64,000 nt of DNA, taken from assembly GCF_020144925.1 (NCBI RefSeq), contig NZ_NSLC01000013.1, positions 22,030 through 86,029 of the forward strand. The letters are read 5' to 3'. Below are positions 7,587-16,926 of the stretch, piece by piece. The notes under the pieces are model-generated. The model made no database searches and had not been told where the DNA came from. It was given only the letters and a program-made list of their open reading frames with translations. Made by a program: the position numbers and the translations under genes. The first letter of the stretch is position 1; each line of letters starts with the position of its first letter. The DNA is from Afifella sp. IM 167 (GTDB lineage: Bacteria; Pseudomonadota; Alphaproteobacteria; Rhizobiales; Afifellaceae).

Positions 7587-9308
7587 ATGACACTGAAGAA
7601 GAAGACGGTTTTCCTGGCGTTGCTGGCGGCGGGCTCCTTTCTGGCGGCGCCCGCTCTTGCCGCTCCGGCAGCGACCGTGCCGTCACGCACGCCCATTACC
7701 CTCGCCAATGTCGTGGAAGAGAGCGCCGCGGCCTCCGAGGTCGCCGGGCCGGTCATTTCGCTCGGCGCCTCCGAGATCAGGGCAGAACTCGGCCATCACC
7801 GCAGCTTTTCAGGCGATCGCGAGAAGAAGGTTTTCTCGCAGATCCGCGCCTTCTACGAGGCGCGCCACTTCGAGCCGGCATGGCTGCGCGACGGCCGGCC
7901 GACCCGCCAGGCCGAGGCACTCCTGGAGCGCATGCGGGAAGCGGCGAAGGACGGGCTCGACCCGGCCGCCTATTCGGACGCGAAGCTGCCTGCCGCACGT
8001 CTTGAGGAACTGACGGAGATCGCCAGCGACGACGTCGCCTTCTCCGAGGCCGCCGCGCGTTTCATCACCCATCTTTCCGTCGGCCGCATCAACCCCTCGA
8101 GCGTCGCGCCGAAGGACATCTTCCTGAAGCCGGAACTGCCGGACATCTCCGCCGCGCTGGCCGATCTGGCCGGCACCGACGATACGGCCGTCTCGGTGAC
8201 GCGCTACGAGCCCCCGCAGCGCCAGTACGCTGTCCTCAAGCGCCACCTGGCGGAGCTGCGCGCCGAGGACGACGGCAAGCCGATGCCGCGCATCGAGCCG
8301 GGCAAGACGCTGAAGCCCGGGGTGAACGACGAGCGCGTGCGCGTGCTGCGCCAGCGCCTCGGCATGCAGGCGCCCGAGATGCGCGATCCGGAGCTGAGGC
8401 CCTATCTCGATCGCGCCGATCTCGACAGCTACGATGCCGACGTTGCCGCGGCCGTCGAGGCCTTCCAGCGGGCCAACGGGCTGACCGTGGACGGCATGGT
8501 CGGACCGCAGACGCTCGCCGCCCTCAACGGGGCACGCCGCGAGGAGCGCATCGCCGCCCTCGCCATCAACATGGAGCGCTGGCGCTGGGAGCCGCGCGAC
8601 CTCGGGCGCTTCTACGTCTTCGTCAACGTCCCCGAATTCATGGTCCGCGTCTATCGCGACGGCCGCACGCTCTACGAGACGCGCGTCGTCGTCGGCCAGC
8701 CCTCGAACCGCACGCCGGTCTTCTCCGACGAGATGGACCACATCATCGTCAATCCGTACTGGAACGTGCCGAATTCGATCGTCTCCAAGGAGATGCTGCC
8801 GCAGATCCGGCAGGATCCCTACGGCTACTTCGCCTCCACGGGCTACCAGCTCCTCGCCGATATTCGCGGCAAGACCTATTACCTCGATCCGACGCGCATC
8901 GACTGGTACTCGATCGACACCAAGCTCCTGCGCGTGCGCCAGCCGCCGGGAGCGAGCAACGCGCTCGGGCGCATCAAGTTCATGTTCCCGAACCGGCATG
9001 CCGTCTATTTGCACGACACGCCGTCCAAGAGCCTCTTCCAGCGGACCTCGCGCGCCTATTCGCATGGCTGCGTGCGCGTCCAGGATCCGCTCGACTTCGC
9101 CGACGCGGTCCTGTCGGAAGACAGCCAGTGGAATTCGCAGAAGCTGAAGAAGATGTTCGGCGGCCAGGAGACGCAGGTGAACCTGTCGAAGAGACTGCCG
9201 GTGCACCTTGCGTATTTCACGCTGGTGCCGCAGCCGGACGGCTCGCTTTTGACCGTGCCAGACGTCTACGGCTACGATGCGCGCATGAAGGAGATGCTGA
9301 ATTTGTAA
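7587..9308 (+). CDS. L,D-transpeptidase, YcbB-like, with peptidoglycan-binding domain
   Basis: A 573-residue exported enzyme. A signal peptide covers roughly residues 1-26 (cleavage near ALA-AP). A scaffold with FYEARHFEPAWLRDGRPT comes next, then a PG-binding domain (VAAAVEAFQRANGLTVDGMV), then the YkuD catalytic domain with SHGCVRVQDP, whose cysteine is about residue 494. It should form 3-3 crosslinks in periplasmic peptidoglycan or attach proteins to it. The gene starts with ATG at 7587 and is followed 13 bases later by the DUF882 gene, so the two probably form a cell-wall operon, possibly including the upstream regulator. Confidence 0.9.
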   Translation: MTLKKKTVFLALLAAGSFLAAPALAAPAATVPSRTPITLANVVEESAAASEVAGPVISLGASEIRAELGHHRSFSGDREKKVFSQIRAFYEARHFEPAWLRDGRPTRQAEALLERMREAAKDGLDPAAYSDAKLPAARLEELTEIASDDVAFSEAAARFITHLSVGRINPSSVAPKDIFLKPELPDISAALADLAGTDDTAVSVTRYEPPQRQYAVLKRHLAELRAEDDGKPMPRIEPGKTLKPGVNDERVRVLRQRLGMQAPEMRDPELRPYLDRADLDSYDADVAAAVEAFQRANGLTVDGMVGPQTLAALNGARREERIAALAINMERWRWEPRDLGRFYVFVNVPEFMVRVYRDGRTLYETRVVVGQPSNRTPVFSDEMDHIIVNPYWNVPNSIVSKEMLPQIRQDPYGYFASTGYQLLADIRGKTYYLDPTRIDWYSIDTKLLRVRQPPGASNALGRIKFMFPNRHAVYLHDTPSKSLFQRTSRAYSHGCVRVQDPLDFADAVLSEDSQWNSQKLKKMFGGQETQVNLSKRLPVHLAYFTLVPQPDGSLLTVPDVYGYDARMKEMLNL

Positions 9309-9321
9309 ACCAAGGACGGCC

Positions 9322-11376
9322 GTGGGCAAAAAAGTGGCGTTCCAGTCGCATTTTCGCCACAGCTTTCCTTTTGGTAATGCGCAGTTAAGCAGGGTGCGCG
9401 ACACTGGCACCTTCCGCTTGCTGGGGTATGGGGAAGGGGCAAATCCCCGAAACAGAAGGCACTTTCGCTTGCTGGTATCGGCCGGGTTCAAACTCTCGCG
9501 CCTGCGTGGCTCCTTGGCGCGCACGGCTCTCGCTCTCGCCCTCGTCCTGGGCGCCTCGGATGCGTCTCTGGCGCGATCCGGCGACAGGACCCTCAAGCTC
9601 TATTTCGGTCACACGGGCGAGCACGGCACCTTCACGTTCCGCAAGAACGGTCGCTACGACCGCAGCGAGCTGAAGCGCCTCAACCATTTCCTGCGCGACT
9701 GGCGCAAGAACGAGCCGACGGACATGGATCCGCGGCTCTTCGATCTCGTCTGGGAAGTCTACCAGGAGACGGGCGCCACCGGCGAGATCAACGTCGTCTC
9801 CGCCTTCCGCTCGCTGAAGACCAACAATATGCTGCGCAGCCGCTCCTCGGGCGTCGCCAAGCATAGCCAGCACACGCTCGGCAAGGCGATGGACTTCTAT
9901 ATCCCGGGCGTGCCGCTGAAGAAGCTGCGCGAGACGGCGCTGAAGCTTCAGGTCGGCGGCGTCGGCTTTTATCCGACCTCCGGCTCGCCCTTCGTCCATC
10001 TCGATGTCGGCAGCGTCCGCCACTGGCCGCGCATGACGCGCCAGCAGCTCATCGCCCTCTTCCCGGACGGCAAGACCCTTCACATTCCCTCCGACGGAAA
10101 GCCGCTCGCCGGCTACCAGACGGTCCTCGCCAAGTACGGACGCGGCGGCAGGAAGGACACGCTGGGCACGGTCGCCTTTGCCGATGCCAGCGGCTCGGGT
10201 CGCCGCGAGAAGGGCACGGTCGTCGCCTGGCTGAACAACGTCTTCAGCGACGGCGACGAGGACGAGGGTTCCGCGCCTGAGCGCACGGCTCCCGCCCGGA
10301 CCGCGCCGGCTCAGGCCGCGCCCGTCCAGACGGCCGAAGAGGCGCCGCAGCTTCCGGTTCCCGCCGCGCGCGCCACGGTCCTTGCCTCCGCCGAACCCGC
10401 CGGACCCGTGGACCTTGTCGCTCCGGCGCTCCTGCCGCGTGCAGCCCCCGCCGAGCTGCGCGCCAGCGAAGTCTCCACGATCGAGGTCGCCGCGGCCGAA
10501 AGCCCCTCCCTCGATCCTTCCGACGCGCTCGGCCTGATGGCCTATGCCGGCCTGCCACACGCAAGGCCGCAGGGGTTCGTGCTCGCTTCGGCCGAACCGG
10601 ACCTGCCGCTCGAGGCGGGCAAGCTCACCGCCCTTTACGAGCGCGCGCTCGCCGAAGCCGATCCCGCCACCGCAGGGCCGACCGAACGCGGCGCCATTGC
10701 GGGTCTCGTCCTTGCAAGCGCGGTCGGCACCGCACCCGCCGCCCCCATGCCGCGCACGGTCGACACGCCGCGCGCAGTCGACACTCCGCGCGCAGTCGAC
10801 ACCCCGGGCACGATCGACACCCAGCAGCCGCTCATCACCGCCGCGATGGCGGATGGGGAAACGGCTACCCCGGAAGATCCCTTCCAGGCCATCGAGGCGG
10901 CCGCAGGCCCGGCCGGGGCCAAGAGCGCCCGCCGGCCGGAGACGCCCGGCGGCACGCTCGCCTACGCCACGCCCAATGCGCGGCCCGAACCCCAGGATCG
11001 CCTGCGGCTCGCACAGGCGGCGGGGAACGGCACGGCACGCTTCGCGCCGCTCAGTCTCGCCGCGGCCATCGCCCAGGATTCGGGCGAGACCGATACCACC
11101 GGCGCCCGCCCGCGCCTCGTCACCCAGCGGCCGGATGCCGGCTCCCTGTCCCGTCTCATGGGCAAGGACACGACCCGCACCTTCATCTTCGCCTTGCTCA
11201 AGGCGCCGCGGCCGAACGGGGCGGCGGAGTTCTTCGCCATCCCCGTGAGCGAGAGCGCGGCCCGCGCCGTCGCCGCGCCGCAGCCGCTGCGCACGGACCG
11301 CTTCGCGGCGCGCGACGACTTCGCCGCGCTCGGCGGGCCGGACCAGGTGCATCTCCTGATCGCCTCGCTGCACTGA
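9322..11376 (+). CDS. DUF882 (peptidase M15-like) exported protein with long Ala/Pro-rich tail
   Basis: The DUF882 domain spans roughly residues 85-260 with metallopeptidase-like motifs HTLGKAMDFY (about 183) and FVHLDVG (about 223). These resemble the zinc ligands of M15 carboxypeptidases acting on peptidoglycan. A hydrophobic export segment sits near residues 65-80. GTG at 9322 has AAGGA at good distance, but it leaves an unusual 60-residue extension before the signal, so TTG at 9469 is a plausible alternative. After residue 300 comes a low-complexity tail of nearly 400 residues with recurring VLASAEP-like units and a TPRAVDTPRAVDTP repeat. It is likely co-transcribed with the L,D-transpeptidase. 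Confidence 0.8.
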   Translation: MGKKVAFQSHFRHSFPFGNAQLSRVRDTGTFRLLGYGEGANPRNRRHFRLLVSAGFKLSRLRGSLARTALALALVLGASDASLARSGDRTLKLYFGHTGEHGTFTFRKNGRYDRSELKRLNHFLRDWRKNEPTDMDPRLFDLVWEVYQETGATGEINVVSAFRSLKTNNMLRSRSSGVAKHSQHTLGKAMDFYIPGVPLKKLRETALKLQVGGVGFYPTSGSPFVHLDVGSVRHWPRMTRQQLIALFPDGKTLHIPSDGKPLAGYQTVLAKYGRGGRKDTLGTVAFADASGSGRREKGTVVAWLNNVFSDGDEDEGSAPERTAPARTAPAQAAPVQTAEEAPQLPVPAARATVLASAEPAGPVDLVAPALLPRAAPAELRASEVSTIEVAAAESPSLDPSDALGLMAYAGLPHARPQGFVLASAEPDLPLEAGKLTALYERALAEADPATAGPTERGAIAGLVLASAVGTAPAAPMPRTVDTPRAVDTPRAVDTPGTIDTQQPLITAAMADGETATPEDPFQAIEAAAGPAGAKSARRPETPGGTLAYATPNARPEPQDRLRLAQAAGNGTARFAPLSLAAAIAQDSGETDTTGARPRLVTQRPDAGSLSRLMGKDTTRTFIFALLKAPRPNGAAEFFAIPVSESAARAVAAPQPLRTDRFAARDDFAALGGPDQVHLLIASLH

Positions 11377-11400
11377 CCTCCAGTAAGCCAGGTTCGATGG

Positions 11401-11431
11401 AAAACGGCCGCCCCACGGGGCGGCCGTTTTT
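11401..11431. terminator. Bidirectional intrinsic terminator
   Basis: AAAACGGCCGCCCC at 11401-11414 pairs with GGGGCGGCCGTTTT (11417-11430), leaving a tiny loop, with T runs on both sides depending on strand. It ends the DUF882 transcript from the left and can serve the convergent histidine kinase gene from the right. Confidence 0.9.
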
Positions 11432-11572
11432 CCTTCTGCGCCGGGTTCCGGCGGATCCCTGAAGGTGAGGCCCGATCTGGCGAGCCGCTTTCCGGCGCAG
11501 CCGCGCCGGATCAGCCGACGGTCAGGACGCGGCTCCGGCGGGCAGCCGAAGCTCCCCGCAACACCGTCCCGT

Positions 11573-14059
11573 TCAGCTCGCCCGGGCGATCGGGCGCTTG
11601 AGCGCCTTCGTCGGCAAGCTTTCACCGCGCCGGAAAGCCAGCTGGCGAACGAGGTTGCCGATCGCCGTTTCGGAAAAGCGCGTCTTGGTCATCGCGGCCT
11701 GCACCCTCCGGCAGAGCTCTTCGCCCGGATCTGAGGCCGAGAAAACGACGACGGCGGTTTCCGAAGGGATGGAATCGAGAAGGTCCTCGCCCTGCCCGTC
11801 CGGCAACTGCAGATCGAGGATGACGAGATCGAAGCTCCGCCTTGCAAGCTCGCGGCGGGCCTCCTGCATCGACCTTGCCGGAATGACGCGCACCTCCGGG
11901 CCAAGCTCGGCCGACATGACCTTCAGGAGGCTGTCGTCATCTTCCACATGCAGGATCTGGGGCCTGCGCTGCGGCAGCTTGTCGGCGATGGCGGCGGCCG
12001 CACGGCGCAGGCCGATCCCGTCGATCGGCCGGTCGAGCCAGGCGACGATCCCGACGGCCGAGCCGTTGAGGGCCTGCCGCGCTTCAACGAGATCGGCCGA
12101 CATCAGGATGAGCGGCGTGCCGTCCCGGCTTGTCCGGGCGCAGAGCTCCTTCATCAGGAAGAGCCACTTCTGCTCGCGCAGGTCGACGTCGACGACGACG
12201 GCGAGATACTCCTTTTCGGCAAGCTCGGCGCCCGCTGCCTTAAGGTCCGGCGCGACTTCGGCAAGCACGCCGTGGTCGCGCAGATGCTGGCTGATGACCA
12301 CCGCCATCTCCTCGTCGTCCTCGCAGATGAGGACGGGGCCCACCATGGAATCGGCCTCCTCCGCCTCGTTTGACTGGACTGCGGAGTGCTCGTGCTCGCG
12401 AAGGTCGATATGGAAGGCGGTCTCCACATCCGGGCGGCTTTCGAAGGAGACGGCCCCGCCGAGGCGCTCCACGATCGCCTTGACGATGTTGAGCCCGAGC
12501 CCGGTTCCCGATTGGCCGCGCGTGGCGGAGGAATCGGCCTGCTCGAACCGGCGGAAGATGCGGTCGCGGAAGCCGGGCGGCACGCCCGGGCCGTGGTCGA
12601 TGACGGAGATGCGCAGGCCGCCGCCGGCGAGGAGTTGCTGGTGGACGAGCACCTCCTCGCCCTGGGGCGAATACTTGATGGCGTTGGACAGGAGATTGGC
12701 GAGCACCTGGTGCAGCCTGTCGGCATCCGCCATCACCATGGCCTCCGGCGCCTCGTTGACGAAGCGGATGGAGACGTCCTTCTCCGGCAGGTAGCTGCGG
12801 CTCGCCTCCACCGCGTGCTTGACGACGATTTCGGGCGCCATCGGCACCAGCTCGAAGGACATGCGGCCGGATTCGATCTTCTCGATGTCGAGGATGTCGT
12901 TGATCAGCCGCACCAGCCGTTCCGCGTTGGAATGGGCGATCTTGATGAGCGGCGTGACGCTGGGTGGCAGTTCGCCCGCAGCGCCGCCCGTGACGAGGCC
13001 GAGCGCGCCGCGGATCGAGGTGAGCGGGGTGCGCAGCTCGTGGCTGACGGTGGAGATGAAGTCGTTCTTCATCTGCTCCACGCGCTTGCGCTCGGTGATG
13101 TCGAAGAGGAGACCGTCCCAGATAACGCCGCCATGGGGATCGATCCGCGGCTTGGCGGAGATCCGCACCCAGATGGGCGCGCCGGCGGCGACGCTGAGCT
13201 CGACCTCCGTGGACCACGGGCTCATGTCGTGGGCGGAATCGGCCAGACGCGCGCTGAGGCTGGCGATGTCGTCGGCGGAAAGGAAGCGCGTGACGGAACT
13301 CGGGTCTTTGATCAGATCCTCGCCCTTAATGCCGAGGACGCGCCGGGTGCCCGCCGAAAGATAGGTGAAGCGCGCCGCGCCCGGCCGCAATTCCTTCAGC
13401 TGGAAGAGCACCGCCGGCGCGTTGTCGACCACCGCCTCGAGCAGGGCACGGCTTTCCTGATAGGCGCCCATCGCCCAGCGGCGCTGCGCCTCGCCCATGA
13501 AGACGAGCCCGAGCAGGACGATGGAGACGAAGTTCACCGGCCCGACGAGGACGGCGATCAGGAAGAGCGTCTGCGCCGGAAGCGCCGGCAGGAGAACGAG
13601 GCTCATCAGCGGCAGGAAGCCGACGATGACGGCAAGGACGAGGAGCGAGCGAATCCCGAGAACCCCGCCCTGATGCCGCTGCAGCCAGAGCCACAGCCCC
13701 GACGAGGCGAGAGCGACGATAAGGATGCTGAAGAGGCCGGCGATCATGCCGGAGCCGCCGTAGAAGGCGCGCATCGCCCCCAGGATCGCGGCGGTGATGG
13801 CGGCGCTGACCGGCCCGCCGATCACCGCCGACAGCGCCAGGACCACATTGCGCGCGTCGATGACCACGCCCGCCACCGGCGATACCGGCGAGGCCATGCT
13901 GACGAGGCCGGTGACGCCGAAGATGAGCCCGCAGGCGAGCCCCCTCAGCCAGAAGGATTTGTCGAGACGGGATCCGATGAAGGTGATCGAAAGGACGGCC
14001 AGAATGACCACCGCTGCACTTTCGATCAAGTCGATGACGAGAAGCATCTGCGCTGCCAA
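11573..14059 (-). CDS. Hybrid sensor histidine kinase: 5TM-LYT, PAS, HisKA, HATPase, two receivers
   Basis: An 828-residue membrane kinase. The N-terminal 200 residues form five to seven helices with DARNVVLALSAVIGGPVSAAI, the 5TM LytS-type sensor module. A PAS domain (about 205-330) leads to the HisKA H-box FISTVSHELRTPLTSIRG near residue 345, and a full HATPase with LSNAIKYS, DHGPGVP and GTGLGL. Two receivers follow. Receiver 1 (ICEDDEE, VVVDVDL) has arginine in place of the conserved lysine (WLDRP). Receiver 2 (HVEDDD, LVILDLQLPDGQG, MTKTRF) keeps its key residues. No partner regulator is adjacent. The ligand is unknown. Confidence 0.88.
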   Translation of the reverse strand: MAAQMLLVIDLIESAAVVILAVLSITFIGSRLDKSFWLRGLACGLIFGVTGLVSMASPVSPVAGVVIDARNVVLALSAVIGGPVSAAITAAILGAMRAFYGGSGMIAGLFSILIVALASSGLWLWLQRHQGGVLGIRSLLVLAVIVGFLPLMSLVLLPALPAQTLFLIAVLVGPVNFVSIVLLGLVFMGEAQRRWAMGAYQESRALLEAVVDNAPAVLFQLKELRPGAARFTYLSAGTRRVLGIKGEDLIKDPSSVTRFLSADDIASLSARLADSAHDMSPWSTEVELSVAAGAPIWVRISAKPRIDPHGGVIWDGLLFDITERKRVEQMKNDFISTVSHELRTPLTSIRGALGLVTGGAAGELPPSVTPLIKIAHSNAERLVRLINDILDIEKIESGRMSFELVPMAPEIVVKHAVEASRSYLPEKDVSIRFVNEAPEAMVMADADRLHQVLANLLSNAIKYSPQGEEVLVHQQLLAGGGLRISVIDHGPGVPPGFRDRIFRRFEQADSSATRGQSGTGLGLNIVKAIVERLGGAVSFESRPDVETAFHIDLREHEHSAVQSNEAEEADSMVGPVLICEDDEEMAVVISQHLRDHGVLAEVAPDLKAAGAELAEKEYLAVVVDVDLREQKWLFLMKELCARTSRDGTPLILMSADLVEARQALNGSAVGIVAWLDRPIDGIGLRRAAAAIADKLPQRRPQILHVEDDDSLLKVMSAELGPEVRVIPARSMQEARRELARRSFDLVILDLQLPDGQGEDLLDSIPSETAVVVFSASDPGEELCRRVQAAMTKTRFSETAIGNLVRQLAFRRGESLPTKALKRPIARAS

Positions 14060-14249
14060 CCTCTCCGCGCTCTGACAAGTCGTTCCGGTTGCATGCGTCG
14101 AAACGCATTCGCCCGGCCTGGACCACAGTTGAGCGTTGAGGTGGTTTCTGCGGCGTTAAGTTTTCAACCTGAAAGCGCAAAGGCAAATGCCGCCCCGCCT
14201 GCGGCGGAGCGGCTGGAAAATGCGTGGCGTGGCTCGCGGCCGGCGAAGC

Positions 14250-14534
14250 TCAGGCGGCCTCGTCCTCGTCGATGGAAGGCGCCATGCCGAGGGCGTGCAT
14301 GTAGAGATCGAGCAGCGCTTCCTGCTCCTGCCGCTCGGCGCTGTCCTGCTTGCGCAGCCGAATCACCTGGCGCATCACCTTGGTGTCGAAGCCGGTACCC
14401 TTGGCCTCGGCATAGACATCGCGGATGTCCTCCGAGAGGGCCTTCTTCTCTTCCTCCAGCCGCTCGATCCTCTCGATGAAGGCGCGCAGTTGCCCGGCGG
14501 CGACCCCGCCCGGTCCGGTGCCTTGCTCGGCCAT
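14250..14534 (-). CDS. gapR: GapR-family nucleoid-associated protein (DUF2312)
   Basis: A 94-residue helical protein with [20 protein letters not shown], then [21 protein letters not shown], which is the GapR/UPF0335 core. In Caulobacter GapR binds AT-rich, overtwisted DNA ahead of replication forks and affects chromosome segregation. The first coiled-coil helix (about 15-45) is complete, and the C-terminal tail is acidic (SIDEDEAA). The gene is on the minus strand ahead of a 190-base gap before the histidine kinase. Start ATG at 14534. Confidence 0.9.
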   Translation of the reverse strand: MAEQGTGPGGVAAGQLRAFIERIERLEEEKKALSEDIRDVYAEAKGTGFDTKVMRQVIRLRKQDSAERQEQEALLDLYMHALGMAPSIDEDEAA

Positions 14535-14660
14535 GTCGTTCTCCCCAATCTCGTGAAGTAAGAAGCCCTGCCCCCGCAGCGCCGGCGGGTCAACGTCCCG
14601 CCGCGTTGTTCCACGTTTTCCACGCCGTCCCGCCGCCTCGGCGGACCGGCCCCCACCCGC

Positions 14661-14960
14661 TCAGTGCTGGTGGTTCTTTTCCATCTCGGCCAGTTGCTGC
14701 GGGCTCGCCTCGGTCTGGTAGAGGCTCTTCCACTCGTCATACGGCATGCCGTAGACGACCTGGCGCGCTTCCGGCTTGCTGAGCGCAACGCCCCGCGCCT
14801 CCGCCTCCTCCTGATACCAGTTGGAAAGGCAGTTCCGGCAGAAGCCGGCGAGATTCATGAGGTCGATGTTCTGCACGTCGGTCCGCGCCCGCAAATGCTC
14901 CAGCAGCCGGCGGAAGGCGGCGGCTTCCAGTTCGGTCGTCAGCTTCTCGTTCTCGTCCAT
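14661..14960 (-). CDS. DUF1244 family protein
   Basis: A 99-residue soluble protein with the DUF1244 core LAGFCRNCLSNWYQEEAEAR and YGMPYDEWKSLYQ. The family is widespread in Proteobacteria and has no established function. The conserved CRNC pair suggests a metal or redox role (inference). ATG at 14960 matches the family's usual start; upstream in-frame extensions look like spurious arginine-rich sequence. It follows the N-formylglutamate amidohydrolase gene by 11 bases, so the two are probably one operon. Confidence 0.85.
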   Translation of the reverse strand: MDENEKLTTELEAAAFRRLLEHLRARTDVQNIDLMNLAGFCRNCLSNWYQEEAEARGVALSKPEARQVVYGMPYDEWKSLYQTEASPQQLAEMEKNHQH

Positions 14961-14971
14961 GGCCTGCTCCC

Positions 14972-15796
14972 TCAAGGCGCGTCGTCGGAATGTGAGCCGT
15001 ACTGGCGCATCTCGTAGAGCGCCTCGTCCTTCAGCACCTCGCGCAGGATCGCCTCGAGCCTCTCGGCCCATTCCGCCACGCCCGCCGGGCGGGCGATGAG
15101 GTCGTTGCGGACTTCAATCAGCGCATGGGCAAGGCCGCGCTGGGTGCCGTGCCGATTGAGCGTATCGCCCAGGAGCGCCCCCGTATAGGGCTCGTTGTCG
15201 CCCACCCGCAGCCCGTGTTCGGCGCGCAGGAGGTCGAGGAGCGGCAGGGCAAGCCGCGGATCCTTGTCCCAGAGGATGCCCGCATGCCAGGGCCGGCGCA
15301 TGCCCTTCCAGACGGGCGTGAAGGAATGGACCGAGAAGATGACCGGAGGCCGGCCGGCCTCGACCATGGCGTCGATCGTCTCCTCTACCGTCCGGTGATA
15401 GGGCCGGTAGAAGCGATCGAGCCGGCGCTCCCGCTCGGCCGCGTCGACGCCGCGATTGCCCGGCACCAGCGCGCCGTCGGAAATCCGCATGATGAGGGTC
15501 GGATCGTCCTCGCCCCGGTTCGGATCGATGATGAGGCGCGAGAACTGGGTGAGGATGGCGGGCGCGTCGAGCCGCTCCGCAAGCTCTTCCGTCAGGGGAC
15601 CGACGCCGATGTCGTAGGCGATATGGCGCTCCAGCTCGGCCTGCGGCATGCCGAGCTCGGCATATTCCGGCGGTATCTTCCGGGTGGCGTGGTCGCACAG
15701 GATCAGCAGGCCGCCGGACAGGTTGCCCGACAGGCTGACAAAGGCTTCTTCTGGCGCGGCCCCTTTACCGGCGCGCGCGACGTTTGAATCCGTCAT
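14972..15796 (-). CDS. N-formylglutamate amidohydrolase family protein
   Basis: A 274-residue enzyme of the family that cleaves N-formylglutamate to glutamate and formate, the last step of one histidine degradation route. Recognisable segments are LLILCDHATRKIPPEYAELG, IDPNRGEDDPTLIM, FSVHSFTPVWKG and NEPYTGALLGDT. No hut genes are nearby, so the physiological substrate may be different. The downstream DUF1244 gene is probably co-transcribed. The EamA exporter gene diverges from its upstream side. Confidence 0.85.
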   Translation of the reverse strand: MTDSNVARAGKGAAPEEAFVSLSGNLSGGLLILCDHATRKIPPEYAELGMPQAELERHIAYDIGVGPLTEELAERLDAPAILTQFSRLIIDPNRGEDDPTLIMRISDGALVPGNRGVDAAERERRLDRFYRPYHRTVEETIDAMVEAGRPPVIFSVHSFTPVWKGMRRPWHAGILWDKDPRLALPLLDLLRAEHGLRVGDNEPYTGALLGDTLNRHGTQRGLAHALIEVRNDLIARPAGVAEWAERLEAILREVLKDEALYEMRQYGSHSDDAP

Positions 15797-15901
15797 CGTG
15801 ATGAGGCGAAACGCTTTCGCAAGGGGAGCGGCCCGTGATAGGGCCGATCCACCCTACATAGACCCGCGCGGCCTTCCCGCCAAGGCGCGGCGGAGACGAG
15901 A

Positions 15902-16825
15902 TTGGCCCTTTCGAGCGAGGACAGACAGGCGAAGGCCGCGGCCGATCTGGTGCCGCTTTCCGCCCTCGTCCTCGGCGCCGTGGCCATGGGCGCTTCCCCG
16001 GTCTTCGTGCGCCTCGCCGAGGTCGGCCCGATGACCAGCGCCTTCTGGCGCGTCGCCCTCGCCCTGCCCTTCCTCTGGCTCTGGTCGTGGCTGGAGGCGC
16101 GCCGCCTGCCGCCGCAGGCGCCGCTGAAGGAGATCTTCTGGCCCGTCGCGCTCGCCGGGCTCTTTTTCGCCGGCGACCTCACCTTCTGGCATCTGGCGAT
16201 CCTTCATACGAGCGTGGCCAACGCCACCTTCATGGCAACGCTCGCGCCGGTCTGGGTGGCTCTCGGCTCCGGGCTCTTCCTGGGCGAGGCGGTGGGACGC
16301 CAACTCGTCTTCGGCCTTCTCCTGTGCCTTGTCGGCGGCGGCTTCCTCCTCGGCGACAGCCTCTCGGCCCAGCCCGAACACCTGCTCGGCGATTTCTACG
16401 GCCTCGTCACCTCGCTCTTCTTCGGCGCCTATTTCCTCGCCGTGCGCAAGGCCCGGCGCGGAGCGGGCGGCGGCCGGACCCTCTTCCTCTCCTCCATCGT
16501 CACGGCGCTCTTCCTCGGCCTTCAGGCCCTCGCCATGGAAACCCAGCTCTGGCCGGCGGGCCTCGGCGGCGTCGCCGCGCTGTTCGCCCTCGCCATCGTC
16601 AGCCATTCCGGCGGTCAGGGCCTGCTTGCCCTGGCGCTCGGCCACCTGCCCGCCGCCTTCTCCTCGCTCGTCATCTTCCTGGAAGGCGTCGCGGCGGCAG
16701 CTCTCGGCTGGCTCGTTCTTTCCGAATCGATCGGCCTTCTGCAGGCGATCGGCGCGGCCGCCATCTTCGCCGGCATCGCCATTGCCCGCCCGCGCAACCC
16801 TCGGCCCGTCCCCGCAGCTCTTTGA
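15902..16825 (+). CDS. EamA-family (DMT) transporter, full-length
   Basis: A protein of about 307 residues with ten predicted transmembrane helices in two EamA repeats. The first includes GAVAMGASPVFVRLAEVGPM and the second ends FSSLVIFLEGVAAAALGW. DMT-superfamily members export amino acids, metabolites or nucleotides, and the substrate cannot be read from sequence. The TTG at 15902 has a GGAGACGAGA leader. A later start would shorten only the cytoplasmic N-terminus. It diverges from the amidohydrolase gene. Confidence 0.85.
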   Translation: MALSSEDRQAKAAADLVPLSALVLGAVAMGASPVFVRLAEVGPMTSAFWRVALALPFLWLWSWLEARRLPPQAPLKEIFWPVALAGLFFAGDLTFWHLAILHTSVANATFMATLAPVWVALGSGLFLGEAVGRQLVFGLLLCLVGGGFLLGDSLSAQPEHLLGDFYGLVTSLFFGAYFLAVRKARRGAGGGRTLFLSSIVTALFLGLQALAMETQLWPAGLGGVAALFALAIVSHSGGQGLLALALGHLPAAFSSLVIFLEGVAAAALGWLVLSESIGLLQAIGAAAIFAGIAIARPRNPRPVPAAL

Positions 16826-16926
16826 GCGCCGGAATCCTTCGGGCCCGGCATCGTTGACAAGCCGGGGCGCTCTCGCGCAAAAGCGCGGTGGGGCAGCCAG
16901 AAGCAGACAAAGGTCGAGACGACGTG

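Noticed and set aside
10741..10830. Short repeats in the DUF882 gene as a CRISPR-like array
   Set aside because: The units are about 18 bases, contiguous without spacers, and in frame inside a protein tail.
14190..14215. Terminator hairpin downstream of gapR
   Set aside because: The GC-rich pairing CCGCC/GGCGG is short and no T-tract follows on the minus strand.
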